The notes: generated by a model from the letters alone, not told the origin. A stretch of 64,000 nt of DNA from Pyrenopolyporus hunteri (GCA_902806595.1 CADCXC010000005.1:1736001-1800000); one strand, 5' to 3'. Counted from the first letter of the stretch, positions 25,363 through 36,552 are shown. Numbers and translations are program-made.

Positions 25363-27699
25363 ATGGCCGAATGTTTGAATGCTACGAAATCGAATAGTTC
25401 CATCAATGGAAAAAAGAGCCGGAAAAGGCGCGCGCGATTGAGCTGCACGGGATGCAGAAAAAAGAAGGTTCGCTGTCGCTAATTCTTAATACTCTTAAGG
25501 TCCTGTACTGATTACTCCGATATAGCTATCTTGCGACCGAACCTTACCTTGTCAGAGATGTGTAAAGTCGGGGAAACCCGAACAATGCTCGTTCGAGACT
25601 GCGTCAGAGTCCCTCCCAGAGCAGGAGATACAGCTTCAAAATCTCCAAGCCGAGGTTACTGAATTGAAAGAGTTACTTTCAAAAGCCCTCCAAACGCATG
25701 GGACCAACAGCAACGCAGGATTTTCGCATACCGTAGATCATATCGAGTCTGATAGAACGATAACGTCGAACGGGACACTCCAAGAAAGGGGAGATTTAAT
25801 GAACAGCACGTACGGAAGGGGAGATGCACTTGTAATAGATAAATCCCAACCGGGCATAGAGTATGTTGCGCCGAATGGACCGGGCCAGGCTACAACTTAT
25901 ATCAAGAAAACGGGACTCTTAGACCCAAAGGAAAGAACTCCGCGGGGTTATTATAGTCGACACAATCTCTTCCAATTTTTCGACGAGGTAAGTTCCTTGG
26001 AGTGTGTGTCACGGGTTAACGATGCTTATACCTGCATAGATCCCTGAACTCTTTCCATTTGTTAAGGAAACGATTGACGAATGGATCGAACCTTCGGGAG
26101 TGAAAATCACGAAGGATAAATCTACTAAAAAAGGTCGGGATAACGGTTTTACATCTCAGGAAGATGCGATGCTGGAGAGCCTTCTTCCTCCAAAAGACGA
26201 TACAGATGTTTTGGTTTCACTATATCTAGACGGCATGGAACAGATCCATCGAATCATACATATCCCTACGTTCAAGAGAGAATACACCAACTTTTGGACA
26301 CTCGGCCGGGCGCGCTACCCAGCCATGACGGCTCTCATCTTGGCGATGCTCTCTATATCGACTTGTGCTACTACCCGCTCCGCCGAAGCTACGTCCATAG
26401 CGATTAAATATCACGCCATGTGTACACGGTGGATTTCAGCGTGTGAAAAGTGGCTGAAGCAGCAGAGTTTAAAACGTCGCGAACTTGTGCACTACCAGAT
26501 TTCCTGTTTAACCTACCTTGCTAAGCGAGTGAACATGATCGGTAAAAAGAGATGGTGGAAGGACACCAGCTCTTTGATCCAAGATGCGATCATGGACGGG
26601 CTCAATTGCGCATCGTCACCGACTACAAGCACGCCATATGCGAGGGAAATGAAAAGGCGCGTCTGGGCTACTCTTCGAGAATTGGACCTTCAAAACGCAT
26701 TCGAGTACGGCCTTCCTAGCCTCCTTCATAATATCGACCCTGACGTCTCGGCCCCAATGAATCTCGACGACGATGACTTCGGCGAGACGTCAGAGAGTAT
26801 TACACCGAAGCCACTAAGAAACTACACCTTGACATCTTATCAGGTTCACGGATCTCGTAGTTGGCCGTTGCGGCTCGAGATATCTCGACATCTATTTGGT
26901 GGCGGGAACTCCGAAGCGCTCCGCTATGACGAAGTGTTGCGGTATACTCACGAGATCACTCAAGCGATAGAAGCCATTCCCTCCTGGGGCGGAGAGGATG
27001 CGTCGGCAGAAGGCGGTCCTGGGTTACCGATCGTTGCCCGTAGCTTCTTGCATTTTCAATTAATGGAATGCATTCTAGCTCTCCATCGGCCTTACCTTCA
27101 CAGGAACGGCGGTAAATACTGGCTCTCGGAAACTGTGTGTTATCAAACATCGCGGGATATCCTCGTCCTAATTCGCCGCCTAGAAGAATCAGGATACCAT
27201 GGACTTATGATGATTAGAGAAGATTTGCTACTGGCTTCGTTAAGTCTTGTTCGCATCACCATACTTCAGCCCAAGGGTAAGCCGTCCCCCGCCCCCTTTT
27301 AACCTTCTAGCACTAGGCAGCCCTAATTCCCTGACACCGTAAGGACGCTCAACTAGCATCGCTGTGGGCGATTCCCAGCTTACAGTCGAACTCCTTGAAC
27401 AATGTCTTCCCTTCATCGAGGATAGACACTTGCGTTGTCATTATAGCGAGCTTTGGTGCTTCATTACAATGTGCGCGGCGATCCTGCTGCTTAAAATACA
27501 CCTAGGGCAGGAGTCGCGCCAAACAGCCAAAGCTTGCTGCGCTCGAAGGTTCTTGGATTTGCATGACAGGCAATTAGAGCGACAGAAGTTACCGCTCCCT
27601 GAGCAACAGTGTCAAGCGCCTTTAGACGACCTAGGACATGCCGACGTAAGCAACTCGTTAACTCTTTCGCTGAATAGCCGAGCGCTAGGCATGGCGTGA
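25363..27699 (+). CDS. Zn2Cys6 (Gal4-type) transcription factor with fungal_trans domain
   Basis: Nuclear fungus-specific transcription factor. Four exons fit: 25363-25467, 25526-25987, 26040-27276 and 27344-27699, giving 719 residues. The first intron falls inside the zinc cluster. Joined, it reads LSCTGCRKKKLSCDRTLPC then QRCVKSGKPEQC, a full set of six cysteines; reading through the intron destroys it. A basic stretch (KKSRKRRAR) precedes the cluster. The helical region after the second exon (LYLDGMEQIHRIIHIPTFKREY, and LLEQCLPFIEDRHLRC near the end) matches the fungal_trans middle-homology region. The last junction (GTAAGC..AAG) was chosen because only that acceptor joins two clearly coding frames. 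The target genes are unknown, and the closest neighbours on either side are not obviously related. Confidence 0.88.
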
Positions 27700-28439
27700 T
27701 ATTTTATAAATATAGTTTCATACGGATTGAATTTATAGAGGTTGCTAATTCACTAACTAATCCAAGGTTGCTACTGATCGGCTTGGTATGTCAAGCATAC
27801 AAAGTTTCCCCGTATCCGAGTTGTCGGGCGACGTTTACCCCGAGGTTAGTACAGAAGGTCTAGATGAAATCTATATGCTCACCACTCGTTAAATAGCTCT
27901 ATAATATCGATTCCCTTTACCTGGATGGTACCGGTAGGACATGGGATATTTGAAAATCTCTACAAGGTCTAGAATGAACATATTGTGCACGGCGTGCAAC
28001 GCCCGAGACTGAGCTTTAAGCTGGTTGGGCGGATTAAGAACTTAAAATTACCTGAGTTGGATATATTGGAATTACCTTGAGCACGTCGCCTGACGCCCAG
28101 CTGCGAGAAGAGGAACTAGGTGCTGCGACTTCGCTCGAGCTGCCTTCACAGTTAAACTTAGAGTTCAGTATCTTTCAAATGGCAGAACTTTGAGAATTAT
28201 GTATCATGCCTCTAAATACAGCTACCAGAAAATTTCTCTGGCCTTACTGAAACAGCTCGATGAATTATTTCTATTCGCAGAAAATAGCTCTCACTTACAA
28301 TATTTGCGGCGACTCGACTACTTTGAGGTGGATGCCTGAAGACTACAAGAATTGCGTAAATAGGGTTAACCGTAGACGTAGTCTTTCCGTCACCCTCACC
28401 CAAGGCGCGATTCGCTATTACGGATAGTCCTAAGAGGAC
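27700..28439. other. Intergenic region, no gene recognised
   Basis: This is 3' flank of the zinc-cluster gene. I see nothing convincing in it. Confidence 0.4.
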
Positions 28440-28760
28440 ATGTCGGACCGAGCACGGTCATATATCGAAACGACGGAAGAAACGTGCAAAAATCCGCGTT
28501 TCTATCAGTCTCCAGTCGTCCAAGTGGGCAGAATTCACCCGCGTGTCATGGTCTGGGAATACGAAGACGAGCCGGGAATTTGCGAAGAAGTCCAAAGAAG
28601 TCAGTATGACAGATTCGCTGCCTGGATTAAACGAAAGAAATTATGGGTAAAGATGTTCGGTTATATCAACGATATAAACGTATTATTCGCGCGTGCAACA
28701 TATAGACTGGGCTCGAAGAAGGACTTTACGAATGGATGGGGAAGGCAATGTCGCGGATGA
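28440..28760 (+). CDS. Unrecognised ORF, possible gene fragment
   Basis: An ATG-started frame of 106 residues with balanced composition (for example YIETTEETCKNPRFYQSPVVQVGRIHP and MVWEYEDEPGICEEV). I do not recognise it. A second coding-like frame continues directly after it (DEFLLCYEHERN, about 28757-28800), which could mean a missed intron or a frameshift in a decayed gene. It lies just outside the aromatic-type cluster and may be a relic of a former member or neighbour. Confidence 0.25.
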   Translation: MSDRARSYIETTEETCKNPRFYQSPVVQVGRIHPRVMVWEYEDEPGICEEVQRSQYDRFAAWIKRKKLWVKMFGYINDINVLFARATYRLGSKKDFTNGWGRQCRG

Positions 28761-29388
28761 ATTTCTATTGTGTTATGAGCACGAACGGAACGGTAAGTCA
28801 CCATATTTTATGCGGTGCGGCTTCGTCATGCTTAGAGGCTTCTCCAGGCCAGCCCAATCTCATTGCTCCAGTTCCCCTTGCAGAAATCGAGGTGTAAGCT
28901 AATGTTGCTGTTAGTACAACGTACATTACTTATATTTTGTACCTGGGTTACCTCTCAGCGACGCTACTTGGAAAGATTAGTAGGTTAATGCGCTCAGGGT
29001 TTCATTATTCAATCCTACCCGGCTGTCCGGTACAAGGGTGGTTTAGAATGATAGGTTTCTGGGGAGGTTGCCACCCATGCTCTGATGTCGTTGCACATAC
29101 GAACCCGGATACTGGGGAATATCGTAAGACGGGAGCCAAGCTCTAGGAAGGGGTTGGGAACCGACGAGAAACAGGCGCATGGAGTATGTCAAGGGTGAGT
29201 CTTGTTTACTGTGGAAGATCCCTACCTAGAATTCAGGGGTCGACTGCGTAAATATTTTCATAACTCTTCAAGGCGCGAATGTCCCTATTCTAGGAAACAT
29301 TCGTATGGGTTGGCTCATTTGTTGTTTTTATTGAGTTAGCTATCTGAATTATCGACTCCCGGTACCCCTGAAGCATATCTGACGTATT
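28761..29388. other. Intergenic region at the cluster edge
   Basis: No supported gene is seen. Short frames around 28800-29146 may belong to the unrecognised fragment just upstream. The end of the stretch is the 3' flank of the dioxygenase gene. Confidence 0.35.
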
Positions 29389-30006
29389 CTACTTCCTATC
29401 ACGTGGGCCAATATTCGGCCTAGCTTTAATACTCTTATGGTCCTCACCACTCTTGACTCTCTTTACGAATACCTCGGGGTCAAAGTCGACGCCGACCGGG
29501 TTCTCCTCAAATGCGGGAGAAGCCATGAAGTCTATGGCCTCTGGCACCGTGTCGAAGTTGTCCACCTGGAACTCGAGCTCGTTGCCGTCTGGGTCCTTGT
29601 AGTACATACTTGTACTCATGCCGTGGTTCACGCACCAGATTGGATGAATACCAGCCGCCTTCTTTTCCTCGTACGACGTAACTAGGTCTGGAAGCGAAGA
29701 GAACCCAAATGCAACGTGGTGTAGGCCGACCTGCGGCGACCCCTCGGAACGCGGGGTTGCGGTCGGGTCCTTGATGATGGCGATGCGGTGGTGCTCATGA
29801 TCGTAGGTCATGAAACAGAGACGGTGGGACTGATGTGAGACTCTCCCACCGAGTATGCTGAGATAGAAGTCTACCATGCGATCATAGTTGTCTGGCGTAG
29901 TGCGAAGGACGACATGACAAAGAGCTTCTGGAGACAGGCGCTTCGACTTGTCTTGGGGGAGTTGGATACTACTCGACTGTGTCTGTGTGCTAATATCTGC
30001 CGTCAT
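29389..30006 (-). CDS. VOC-fold extradiol ring-cleavage dioxygenase-like protein
   Basis: Single-exon protein of 205 residues in the vicinal-oxygen-chelate (glyoxalase/bleomycin resistance/extradiol dioxygenase) superfamily. Relatives open catechol rings next to the hydroxyls using Fe(II) or Mn(II). The three expected metal ligands are visible: His31 (LCHVVL), His97 (GLHHVAF) and Glu145 (DPDGNELEF). His128 in NHGMS sits where extradiol enzymes carry an acid-base histidine, just before the YYKDPDGN turn. Only one module pair is present, so it would be a small single-domain enzyme. No signal peptide is seen, which suggests the cytosol. It is the first gene of a cluster with a flavin monooxygenase and FAH- and DLH-type hydrolases. 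Ring cleavage is inferred; other VOC chemistry remains possible. Confidence 0.8.
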   Translation of the reverse strand: MTADISTQTQSSSIQLPQDKSKRLSPEALCHVVLRTTPDNYDRMVDFYLSILGGRVSHQSHRLCFMTYDHEHHRIAIIKDPTATPRSEGSPQVGLHHVAFGFSSLPDLVTSYEEKKAAGIHPIWCVNHGMSTSMYYKDPDGNELEFQVDNFDTVPEAIDFMASPAFEENPVGVDFDPEVFVKRVKSGEDHKSIKARPNIGPRDRK

Positions 30007-30448
30007 AATGGAAAGTGTACTGAAGCGTTTTTGTTCGTAATTAACTACCTGCCTCTCAACTTGGCTGACTTGAGTCTACGGGATCGATACTGACCGGTGT
30101 AGGCCAAGGAGTCGGTGAGCCGGGATATAAATGCCAGCTTAATCAAACCCTTCTTTAGAGACTTTATGAATCTCTTTAATTTTGATGACATACCATTTAG
30201 TGTGATCGATCTTGTGGTGGAGCGTCTCCTCGTGCTATTGGACTCAGGGGCATGCGCCTTACATACTGTTCCGGTGGGGGGCCGGGATCCCCATTCTTGT
30301 CGGCGTTTGGTGTCTAGTTCGCTTGTTGTTACTCGAGCCGTATGATACCAACTCTATGTAGGTGCTTATTAAAGTCCCAGACTCCATATCAGTTAAGCAT
30401 GTGCCATAACAACTAGAGGCTCCATAGAAATTAGAATTCTAGGTTCAA
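30007..30448. promoter_or_regulatory. Intergenic spacer / promoter of the VOC dioxygenase gene
   Basis: This 440-bp spacer lies between two genes on the minus strand, upstream of the dioxygenase and downstream of the ADC-like gene. I could not identify a defined operator. Confidence 0.35.
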
Positions 30449-31369
30449 CTATTGGCCATCAATCCTCCTCGCCGAGGAGAGATCCCCTCCACCAAGCTTC
30501 TCCACAAGGCCGCAAGCCTCTATCTTCGAGATCGGTACCTGTGCCAACCGCGCTATGATATGGTGCAAGGTTGGCAAAGCCTGCCAATCCAAAGGATGCC
30601 ACTTAAACTCCCCTTGCTCCGCAATCATCCTCCTGACTATCTTTACTTGTTGTTTCTTGGCCTCCTCCGCGTGGGGAACAAAGACAGGGTACTCCAGATC
30701 CGCCTCTCCCGGCCGTCCTGTCGAAGGCATGTGACGCCATAGTAGAATGCCTTCATCGGCTCCAGCTTCGAGAGGCGCTAGTCGTCGGGACCCCATGCCT
30801 TCTTCACCCCCCTCCGCGCGGAGGCCCCTGAGGTGAAACTCGGCAAACTTCGACTTCTCCCAACTCGCCACCATTGAGTATGTATCCTCTGTCGGTTGTG
30901 AGATATCCAGGTCGGCGTACAGCTTCGGATATCCCAGTTCTTCCCGTCCGCTGATTATTGGGTCTGCCATGTTCTCCCAGAGCACGGGAAGATATGTGCC
31001 CTGATATACTTTGTCGCCCTCACCTGCCACGTACTGTACCCCGTGAATATAGACGCTCAGGAGATTGTATCCGCGGCCGGCAAGCCACTCTAGATTATCT
31101 AGACGCTTAGACGTGATACTAACATATGCTTCGTGGCCTGGTCTCTGGAAAGAAAACGCAGGAGGCAGAAGGCTGACGAGGTCAGATTGCTTGGTCTTGA
31201 ATGTGATGAAAGCTTCGACATTGCTAATTTTAGAGCCGTTGTGGGCCCGTCCGTCGAATGTCTGGCGTGGTCCTGGGAACGGCCCAAACGTGGTGGGCAT
31301 TCGATAATGTAAAAGGGGTAATCTGTTAGGGGAAGACATGAAAGCTCTTCTGAAACCATGGGTATTCAT
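30449..31369 (-). CDS. Acetoacetate-decarboxylase-superfamily protein
   Basis: Single-exon protein of 306 residues with the acetoacetate decarboxylase (ADC) fold. Members use a Schiff-base lysine for decarboxylation or, in a divergent branch, for aldol/dehydration chemistry. The diagnostic block near residues 135-150 reads GREELGYPKLYADLD. Compared with the bacterial decarboxylase as I remember it, the doubled lysine (PKK) upstream is absent and only the single PKL lysine remains. That points to the aldolase-dehydratase-like branch rather than a true decarboxylase. This is inference. The first ATG is at 31369, but ATGs at residues 11 and 24 are equally possible. The start lies 500 bp from the divergent monooxygenase, suggesting a shared promoter. 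In the cluster it could act on a 2-oxo acid ring-cleavage product. Confidence 0.78.
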   Translation of the reverse strand: MNTHGFRRAFMSSPNRLPLLHYRMPTTFGPFPGPRQTFDGRAHNGSKISNVEAFITFKTKQSDLVSLLPPAFSFQRPGHEAYVSITSKRLDNLEWLAGRGYNLLSVYIHGVQYVAGEGDKVYQGTYLPVLWENMADPIISGREELGYPKLYADLDISQPTEDTYSMVASWEKSKFAEFHLRGLRAEGGEEGMGSRRLAPLEAGADEGILLWRHMPSTGRPGEADLEYPVFVPHAEEAKKQQVKIVRRMIAEQGEFKWHPLDWQALPTLHHIIARLAQVPISKIEACGLVEKLGGGDLSSARRIDGQ

Positions 31370-31869
31370 CGTAGTTCTCTTCGCCCAAAACTCCGCCGTA
31401 GTACGAGTAGATGACGGGTAACTTGGCGGTTTTCGTATAGTAGGTACCTAAGGTATTATGAGGAAGATATGTAAGAGGATTTCTACCCCTACATACGGGT
31501 CGGTGATGCTTGGTGAGTGTGGGGAGGCCTTCGCCTTAGCGGTCAAGGGTCTCCGGGTACGGCACAGACTGATAGGTTACTCGGTTCTCCTCCGGGTCCT
31601 TACTCAGATATCGAGAGGTTGATTTTATAGCCGAACCACTGGTCGGATTCGGATATGAAGTCGGATGATCCCACTTTAGGCGTGGGAAACCTGTATTATA
31701 TGAATATCCCGGCCGTTAGCTTTACAACAATATTAATCCCAGATAGTCATACATATATTGAATGACCAAAAATAATAGCTTTGAACCCTTTTGTTTGTGA
31801 GCTCCGGAATTAGCAAAAGTTGCCAGATTCACCAACAGCCGCAATTCAGAAAACAAGACTACAACAGTA
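31370..31869. promoter_or_regulatory. Bidirectional promoter between ADC-like and monooxygenase genes
   Basis: This 500-bp divergent spacer contains an inverted repeat CCG-N10-CGG at 31631-31646 (CCGAACCACTGGTCGG). Further CGG triplets follow at about 31650 and 31661. Zn2Cys6 proteins often bind paired CGG half sites, so this is a candidate operator for the cluster regulator. No binding data are implied. Confidence 0.35.
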
Positions 31870-33297
31870 ATGACACTACGCACTTCACATGAATTACTCG
31901 AAACGCCCGTAACGAATGGGAGCAATGCGAATATGCCGGTAAATAGCAGCCTTAATGAAACCGATATAACTCCAGTCATAATAGTAGGAGCTGGCCCGGT
32001 GGGCCTCCTCCTTGCTCTTCGCCTAGCTACACAACAGATCCGATCCATCGTTCTAGAGAAAGACTCATCGCTCAGCCAACTGCCACGTGCTATAGGATAC
32101 TATGGGCCGGTGCACGATGTTTTTCAGGAACTTGGCCTTTACGACCAGATTGCAAGGGAGGGGATGCCTTCTGGTGGTTATGTATGGCGTAAATTGGCAA
32201 CGGACGTTGTTGATGACAATGGCGTCGTGTTGAGAAAGGAGTTGGGCGAGATTATTGGGAAGAATGTGATGAGCAAGCCTGGCCCTGACGGAAAATACCA
32301 GCCTGGACGTTACTCGATCCAACTCGCACAGTGTCGGCTCGCGGAGATCTTCCTAGAGGAAGCAGCAAAGACTGGCTTTGCGCAGGTTCTCTGGGAACAC
32401 GAAGTTACGGGCCTCACACAAGACGAGAACCAAGTAGTTGTCGATATCGCTACGAAAGACGGCTCCAAGGTTCTCAAAGGCCGCTATCTCGCCGCCTGCG
32501 ATGGCGGTAGATCTACCGTTCGCAAACTTCTCGGAATCCGCCTATCGGGTCATTCCTGGCCCGAACGCTTCCTAGCGACTGACGTGCTGCGTACTGCGCC
32601 GGTCGTCCCAGAGGTACCCGTTCACTTTACCGTCGACGAGACATTCTGGGGCATTGCCACGCCGCTTGAGCACGTCGAAGCAGGCAAGAAGGGTCTATGG
32701 AGATATAGCTTGGCTGTGCCGGCAAAACCCAGTGATGATCCCAACTGTGCTCCCTTGACGGATGAAGAGGTTTTGGAGCCAGACTACGTTGATTCGCTTC
32801 TTCTACGGCAGATTGACGGGCCTAGGCCAAGCGATCACGTCGTGGTGCGTAAGAGCCTCTACAAGATGCATCAGTTGCTGGCCAGCACTATGCATCGCGG
32901 GCGGTGTTTCCTTGCAGGCGATTCAGCACATATCAACAACCCAATTGGCGGCCTGGGTCTCTGCACCGGTCTTCTCGATGCGGACGCGCTGGCTCAGACT
33001 CTCATAATCGCTTCAGCTTCGCCATCCGACGCAAACTTAGAAACCCTGTTTAATCGCTATTCAACCGAACGGAGATGGGTATTCCAGAACGTCATTCACC
33101 CTTTCAGTAGTGCGAACAAGACACGTCTACATGGTGCTAAACCAGACGATGTGGCAAGGGAAGACTGGTACTTTAGGGCGTTGGCTCGAGGGGACCCGAA
33201 GGAATTGGAACGTATTCATCGCCCGCTTTATGCCTCATGGAGGACGGATATGCGGGAGTTCTGGCCAACAGAAGTAGCTAGCGGGAATGTTGGTTAA
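31870..33297 (+). CDS. FAD-dependent aromatic monooxygenase (phenol hydroxylase/PHBH-like)
   Basis: Single-exon flavoprotein monooxygenase of 475 residues in the group of PHBH, phenol hydroxylase and MhpA-like enzymes. These use NAD(P)H and O2 to hydroxylate phenolic rings. The FAD-binding Rossmann motif GAGPVG is at residues 40-45, with the acidic Glu63 ending the second strand. The second FAD motif is RCFLAGDSAHINNPIGGLGL, with Gly350-Asp351. It lacks the thioredoxin-like C-terminal domain of long fungal phenol hydroxylases. An ATG at codon 22 (MPVNSS) is an alternative start; the first ~30 residues are polar and unconserved in look. It is divergent from the ADC-like gene and convergent with the regulator. 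Making a catechol-type substrate for the nearby dioxygenase is the simplest role. Confidence 0.88.
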   Translation: MTLRTSHELLETPVTNGSNANMPVNSSLNETDITPVIIVGAGPVGLLLALRLATQQIRSIVLEKDSSLSQLPRAIGYYGPVHDVFQELGLYDQIAREGMPSGGYVWRKLATDVVDDNGVVLRKELGEIIGKNVMSKPGPDGKYQPGRYSIQLAQCRLAEIFLEEAAKTGFAQVLWEHEVTGLTQDENQVVVDIATKDGSKVLKGRYLAACDGGRSTVRKLLGIRLSGHSWPERFLATDVLRTAPVVPEVPVHFTVDETFWGIATPLEHVEAGKKGLWRYSLAVPAKPSDDPNCAPLTDEEVLEPDYVDSLLLRQIDGPRPSDHVVVRKSLYKMHQLLASTMHRGRCFLAGDSAHINNPIGGLGLCTGLLDADALAQTLIIASASPSDANLETLFNRYSTERRWVFQNVIHPFSSANKTRLHGAKPDDVAREDWYFRALARGDPKELERIHRPLYASWRTDMREFWPTEVASGNVG

Positions 33298-33420
33298 AAG
33301 AGCTTTGGCGTGGGAAGATGGCATGTAAACATGAAGGTAAGAAGATGGCCTATTGGAGCATTGCCTGTTCTGAAGACAGGCCTAGCCAATATGAATTAGG
33401 TAAATAATATCTTAGCAGGT

Positions 33421-36400
33421 TTAACTGTCTTTTAGGCTATATCGACTGGCCAGGAACTGTTTCAGCTTGGTATGAACGCCTTCTGAGAATCTCGTGGTGA
33501 TGCCATTCTCAAAAGCTAATAAACATGTCTCTAGAGTTCGGGTTGGATCGTCTAATGTCACGGGCTCGGTACCTCCTCTCTGGTCCGTGATTGCTGGAAT
33601 TCGGGGCTCATTGTTAGGGACTGCGTCTGTAGGCGCCGTTATGCCAGAAAAGAACTGGTGATATACCGCGTCGTGGCCGCCCTGTGACTCAACGTCTATT
33701 AGGATACGATTTGGCGACAATGATTTCCATCGCATCCCGCAGAATAGGCTTACTGCCCACAGAATGAGCGTGGCACGGTAAAGAGCAGCGGGCCACCATG
33801 GCGGGCGGATTTTCCTGTCGAATGTGCGGAGGAGATAAAGGACTCGGCCAGCGTGTAAAAGGGCTTCGTCGGGGCTCTGGATACATTGTCCGATTAGGGT
33901 TGGAGATAGCAGCCGAAGTTGAGAATCGGACATTCTTCTCCTGGCTAAGCTTTCGATATCCGCAAACCCCGTCACGGTGTTGAGGTAGATGATGTGGTAG
34001 GTTATGAGAGTCGCTGACATCAACGGGCTCTGGAATTGGTTAGGAGAGGCCTCCGACTGTTGGGCTTCCCGGAAATGGGAGCAGTACAGACGGAACCACC
34101 TATGTAGAAGGACCTGCATCTCCTCCATGCGAAGATCGGTGGACTTTTTCGTAACCGGTGAGTACAGGTGAGAGCTAAGTCCGTCGCCAAAACAGCAGAG
34201 CACTTGGCGGAAGCTATTAATGAGCGAATGGAGAGGATGCAGGAGTAGTCGCAATGTGGTGGGCGTTAGACAAAGAGACTTATTCTTTGAGATCTGATCG
34301 GTAAGGAACCACTGAAAGATTGTACGGAGAGATGGCTGTGCTGACGATGCGGCTTCCATACCACTCTTCCACGAGGCAGTATCAGAAGCTAGATAGAGTT
34401 CTCCCAAACTAGGAACGGCCAAATTCAGATCTGCTATTTGTATATGCGGAGTAGTTTCAAGGAACAAACTGATCTCAAGATCAAGAATAACCCATGAGTA
34501 CGTAAGTCTAGCAAGTCACGATGTTACCTCCTTATTCAAAAAGGGCTAATTGAAAGCCGTAGCAGAGGGGGAAAGGGGAAGAAGGGAGGAGAGAAGTAGC
34601 CCTACCTGATTGATCTCTCTTGTTCGAGCCAGATCATCCATCTCGATTTATCGTCGAGTTCCGGTGACTCTATATGGGTCGCCTGGGCATCGAATAACCT
34701 ACTATTCCGGACGATCTACAGATAGTGAGTGCCATATGTTTGGAAAAATGATATGCTCTAAACAGTAAATAGAATTGTCGGGGAATGCGTACTGCGATGT
34801 AGATGCCGCGCTGTCCGAGCCCAATATCCATCAACCATTTGTCGCCGCTCCAGGCAGCTTGGTTGATAAATATCAGCGCACTATGCAATATCAGGTGATG
34901 ATGGCAGGCGGAAACATTCTTCTCGACGGTCTCAAACAAGGAAATACGGCACACTTCTGTTAAGCCACCGGAAAGACGTCGTGCCTCGTTCGTGGGATCT
35001 GATATCGCTCCCTGCCCGATCATTAGTAGGATAAGAAGGGTGGAAGATGTATCATTGGATCCGTCCAGTAGTGCATTGACGTCCAAGACACCTCCGGGGA
35101 CAAGGGGGTAAAATGGTTCGAATATGCGCATATATTCGCGTAGAAAATGCTCCATTGTCGCTGAAGGCGGTAGGATGAGGAACCCGCGGGAGCCACCGTC
35201 GGCAGACGGGGAGGGGTAACTAGAGGCAGCTGCAGCAGGGTCGAGCTGGTGAACTCTGAGTGCTTTTTGGAGGAGGGACTGCGAGATAGCAGCAAGCTTA
35301 TCCCGCACACTCTCGCGAAGCGGCAGGCTTGCGAGGGGTTCGAACGGATTCGGGCTTGGATAGTCGAGGCCGAGCCACCCCCATAACTTATCTATTTCCG
35401 GCATGTGGCCGAGACTTTCGAGTAACACACCGGCTGTTCTTGGGCATTTGGACCTGTCCTGGAACGGGTTGCAACGAAACGACGACCAATAGTCGTACGC
35501 TTGGATAATTACTTGGTGCTCGACAACATCGGTGTTATATTGCCACTGGAGGTCGTAGACTTGTCGGTCCTCGTTCCACATGTCAACCGACCCGCCCGTC
35601 TGTAATTGGGCCGGACTGTGTGATGTCAATGAGACATCGTAGGCCGCGCTGTACTGGTTTGGACCAAGCGTTTCAGAGGAATGTTCAGTCCGTTCACCGT
35701 GCTGGGCTGTTAGGAGGTTTTGGCTCTGGCCGGTCCAACTTCCCATAGACGGCTCCACCGCCACCGACGCTGGTTTAGGCGGGGCGGCAGCATCGTTCAT
35801 AGTCTGTTCAGGCATGTTATTCATATAAGTACCGAAGTCGATGTTGGCGACGGATCCGATGATAGCGTCGTGGAGATGCGAACTTTTTTCTGGCGATGGG
35901 GCGGGGTTGTGCGTTAAGTGATTAGATCCCGAGTGGTTTGCTGGAGGAGGGTCAGGGATCTCTGCGTCCGTGCTTATAGCGGACGGTCTTTCATCGCGAA
36001 CACCATCAATGTCTGGTGTTGACGATACCAGCGTCGGATCTTGGCCGGCAATTGGCAAAGATGTACGTACAGACACCCTCCGCGGCCGCCGATCACATGG
36101 AATTTGCTTAACGCGACAGCGATTGCAAGGAGTATTAGTGTCACACTTTGTCTTTGTCTTAGCACAATTGCGACAGGCTTCCTGCGTACGCTGTCTTACA
36201 CCAGCCATGAGCTGGGTCGAGGCTTGCCCGTCAGCAGTGGCTTCGCCATGGATTGCCACATGCCTCTGCAGAACGTCTCTAAAAACCAATAGATTGTCGT
36301 TAGATAAACGAAGAGGGAAGAAGACAAGGGGGAGGACTAATAAAAAAATATCCGACACACCTTCGGGAGAATGATAGGTGGCAGATGTTACATTTGAATC

Positions 36401-36552
36401 GCTTAATGTTGGCGTCTACGAGATGCGGGAACGTCATTAGCAGAGCATAAGACGACTTTGATCGCAAGCGCCAGCAACTCACGGGTGGCTAGGTGGCGCT
36501 CCAGATGTTCATTCCGTTGGAACTCTTGGCCACAGTATGTGCAAAACGCCAT
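33421..36552 (-). CDS. C2H2 plus Zn2Cys6 dual zinc-finger transcription factor
   Basis: Ascomycete transcription factor of the type that joins two C2H2 fingers to a Zn2Cys6 cluster. Five exons fit: 36552-36483, 36415-36361, 36278-34793, 34682-34606 and 34507-33421, giving 924 residues. Finger 1 is CTYCGQEFQRNEHLERHLATH, finger 2 is CNICHLSFSRRDVLQRHVAIH; each is split by an intron. The binuclear cluster follows in exon 3 (CRNCAKTKTKC..C..C..C, near residue 70). The fungal_trans region runs on through LHSALIFINQAAWSGDKWLMD and, in the last exon, ILDLEISLFLETTPHIQIADL. Small 5' exons are inferred from splice sites and from restoring the C2H2 spacing. Its position inside the catabolic-type cluster makes it the likely local regulator. 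The next ATG, within the large exon, would give only the Zn2Cys6 part. Confidence 0.88.
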
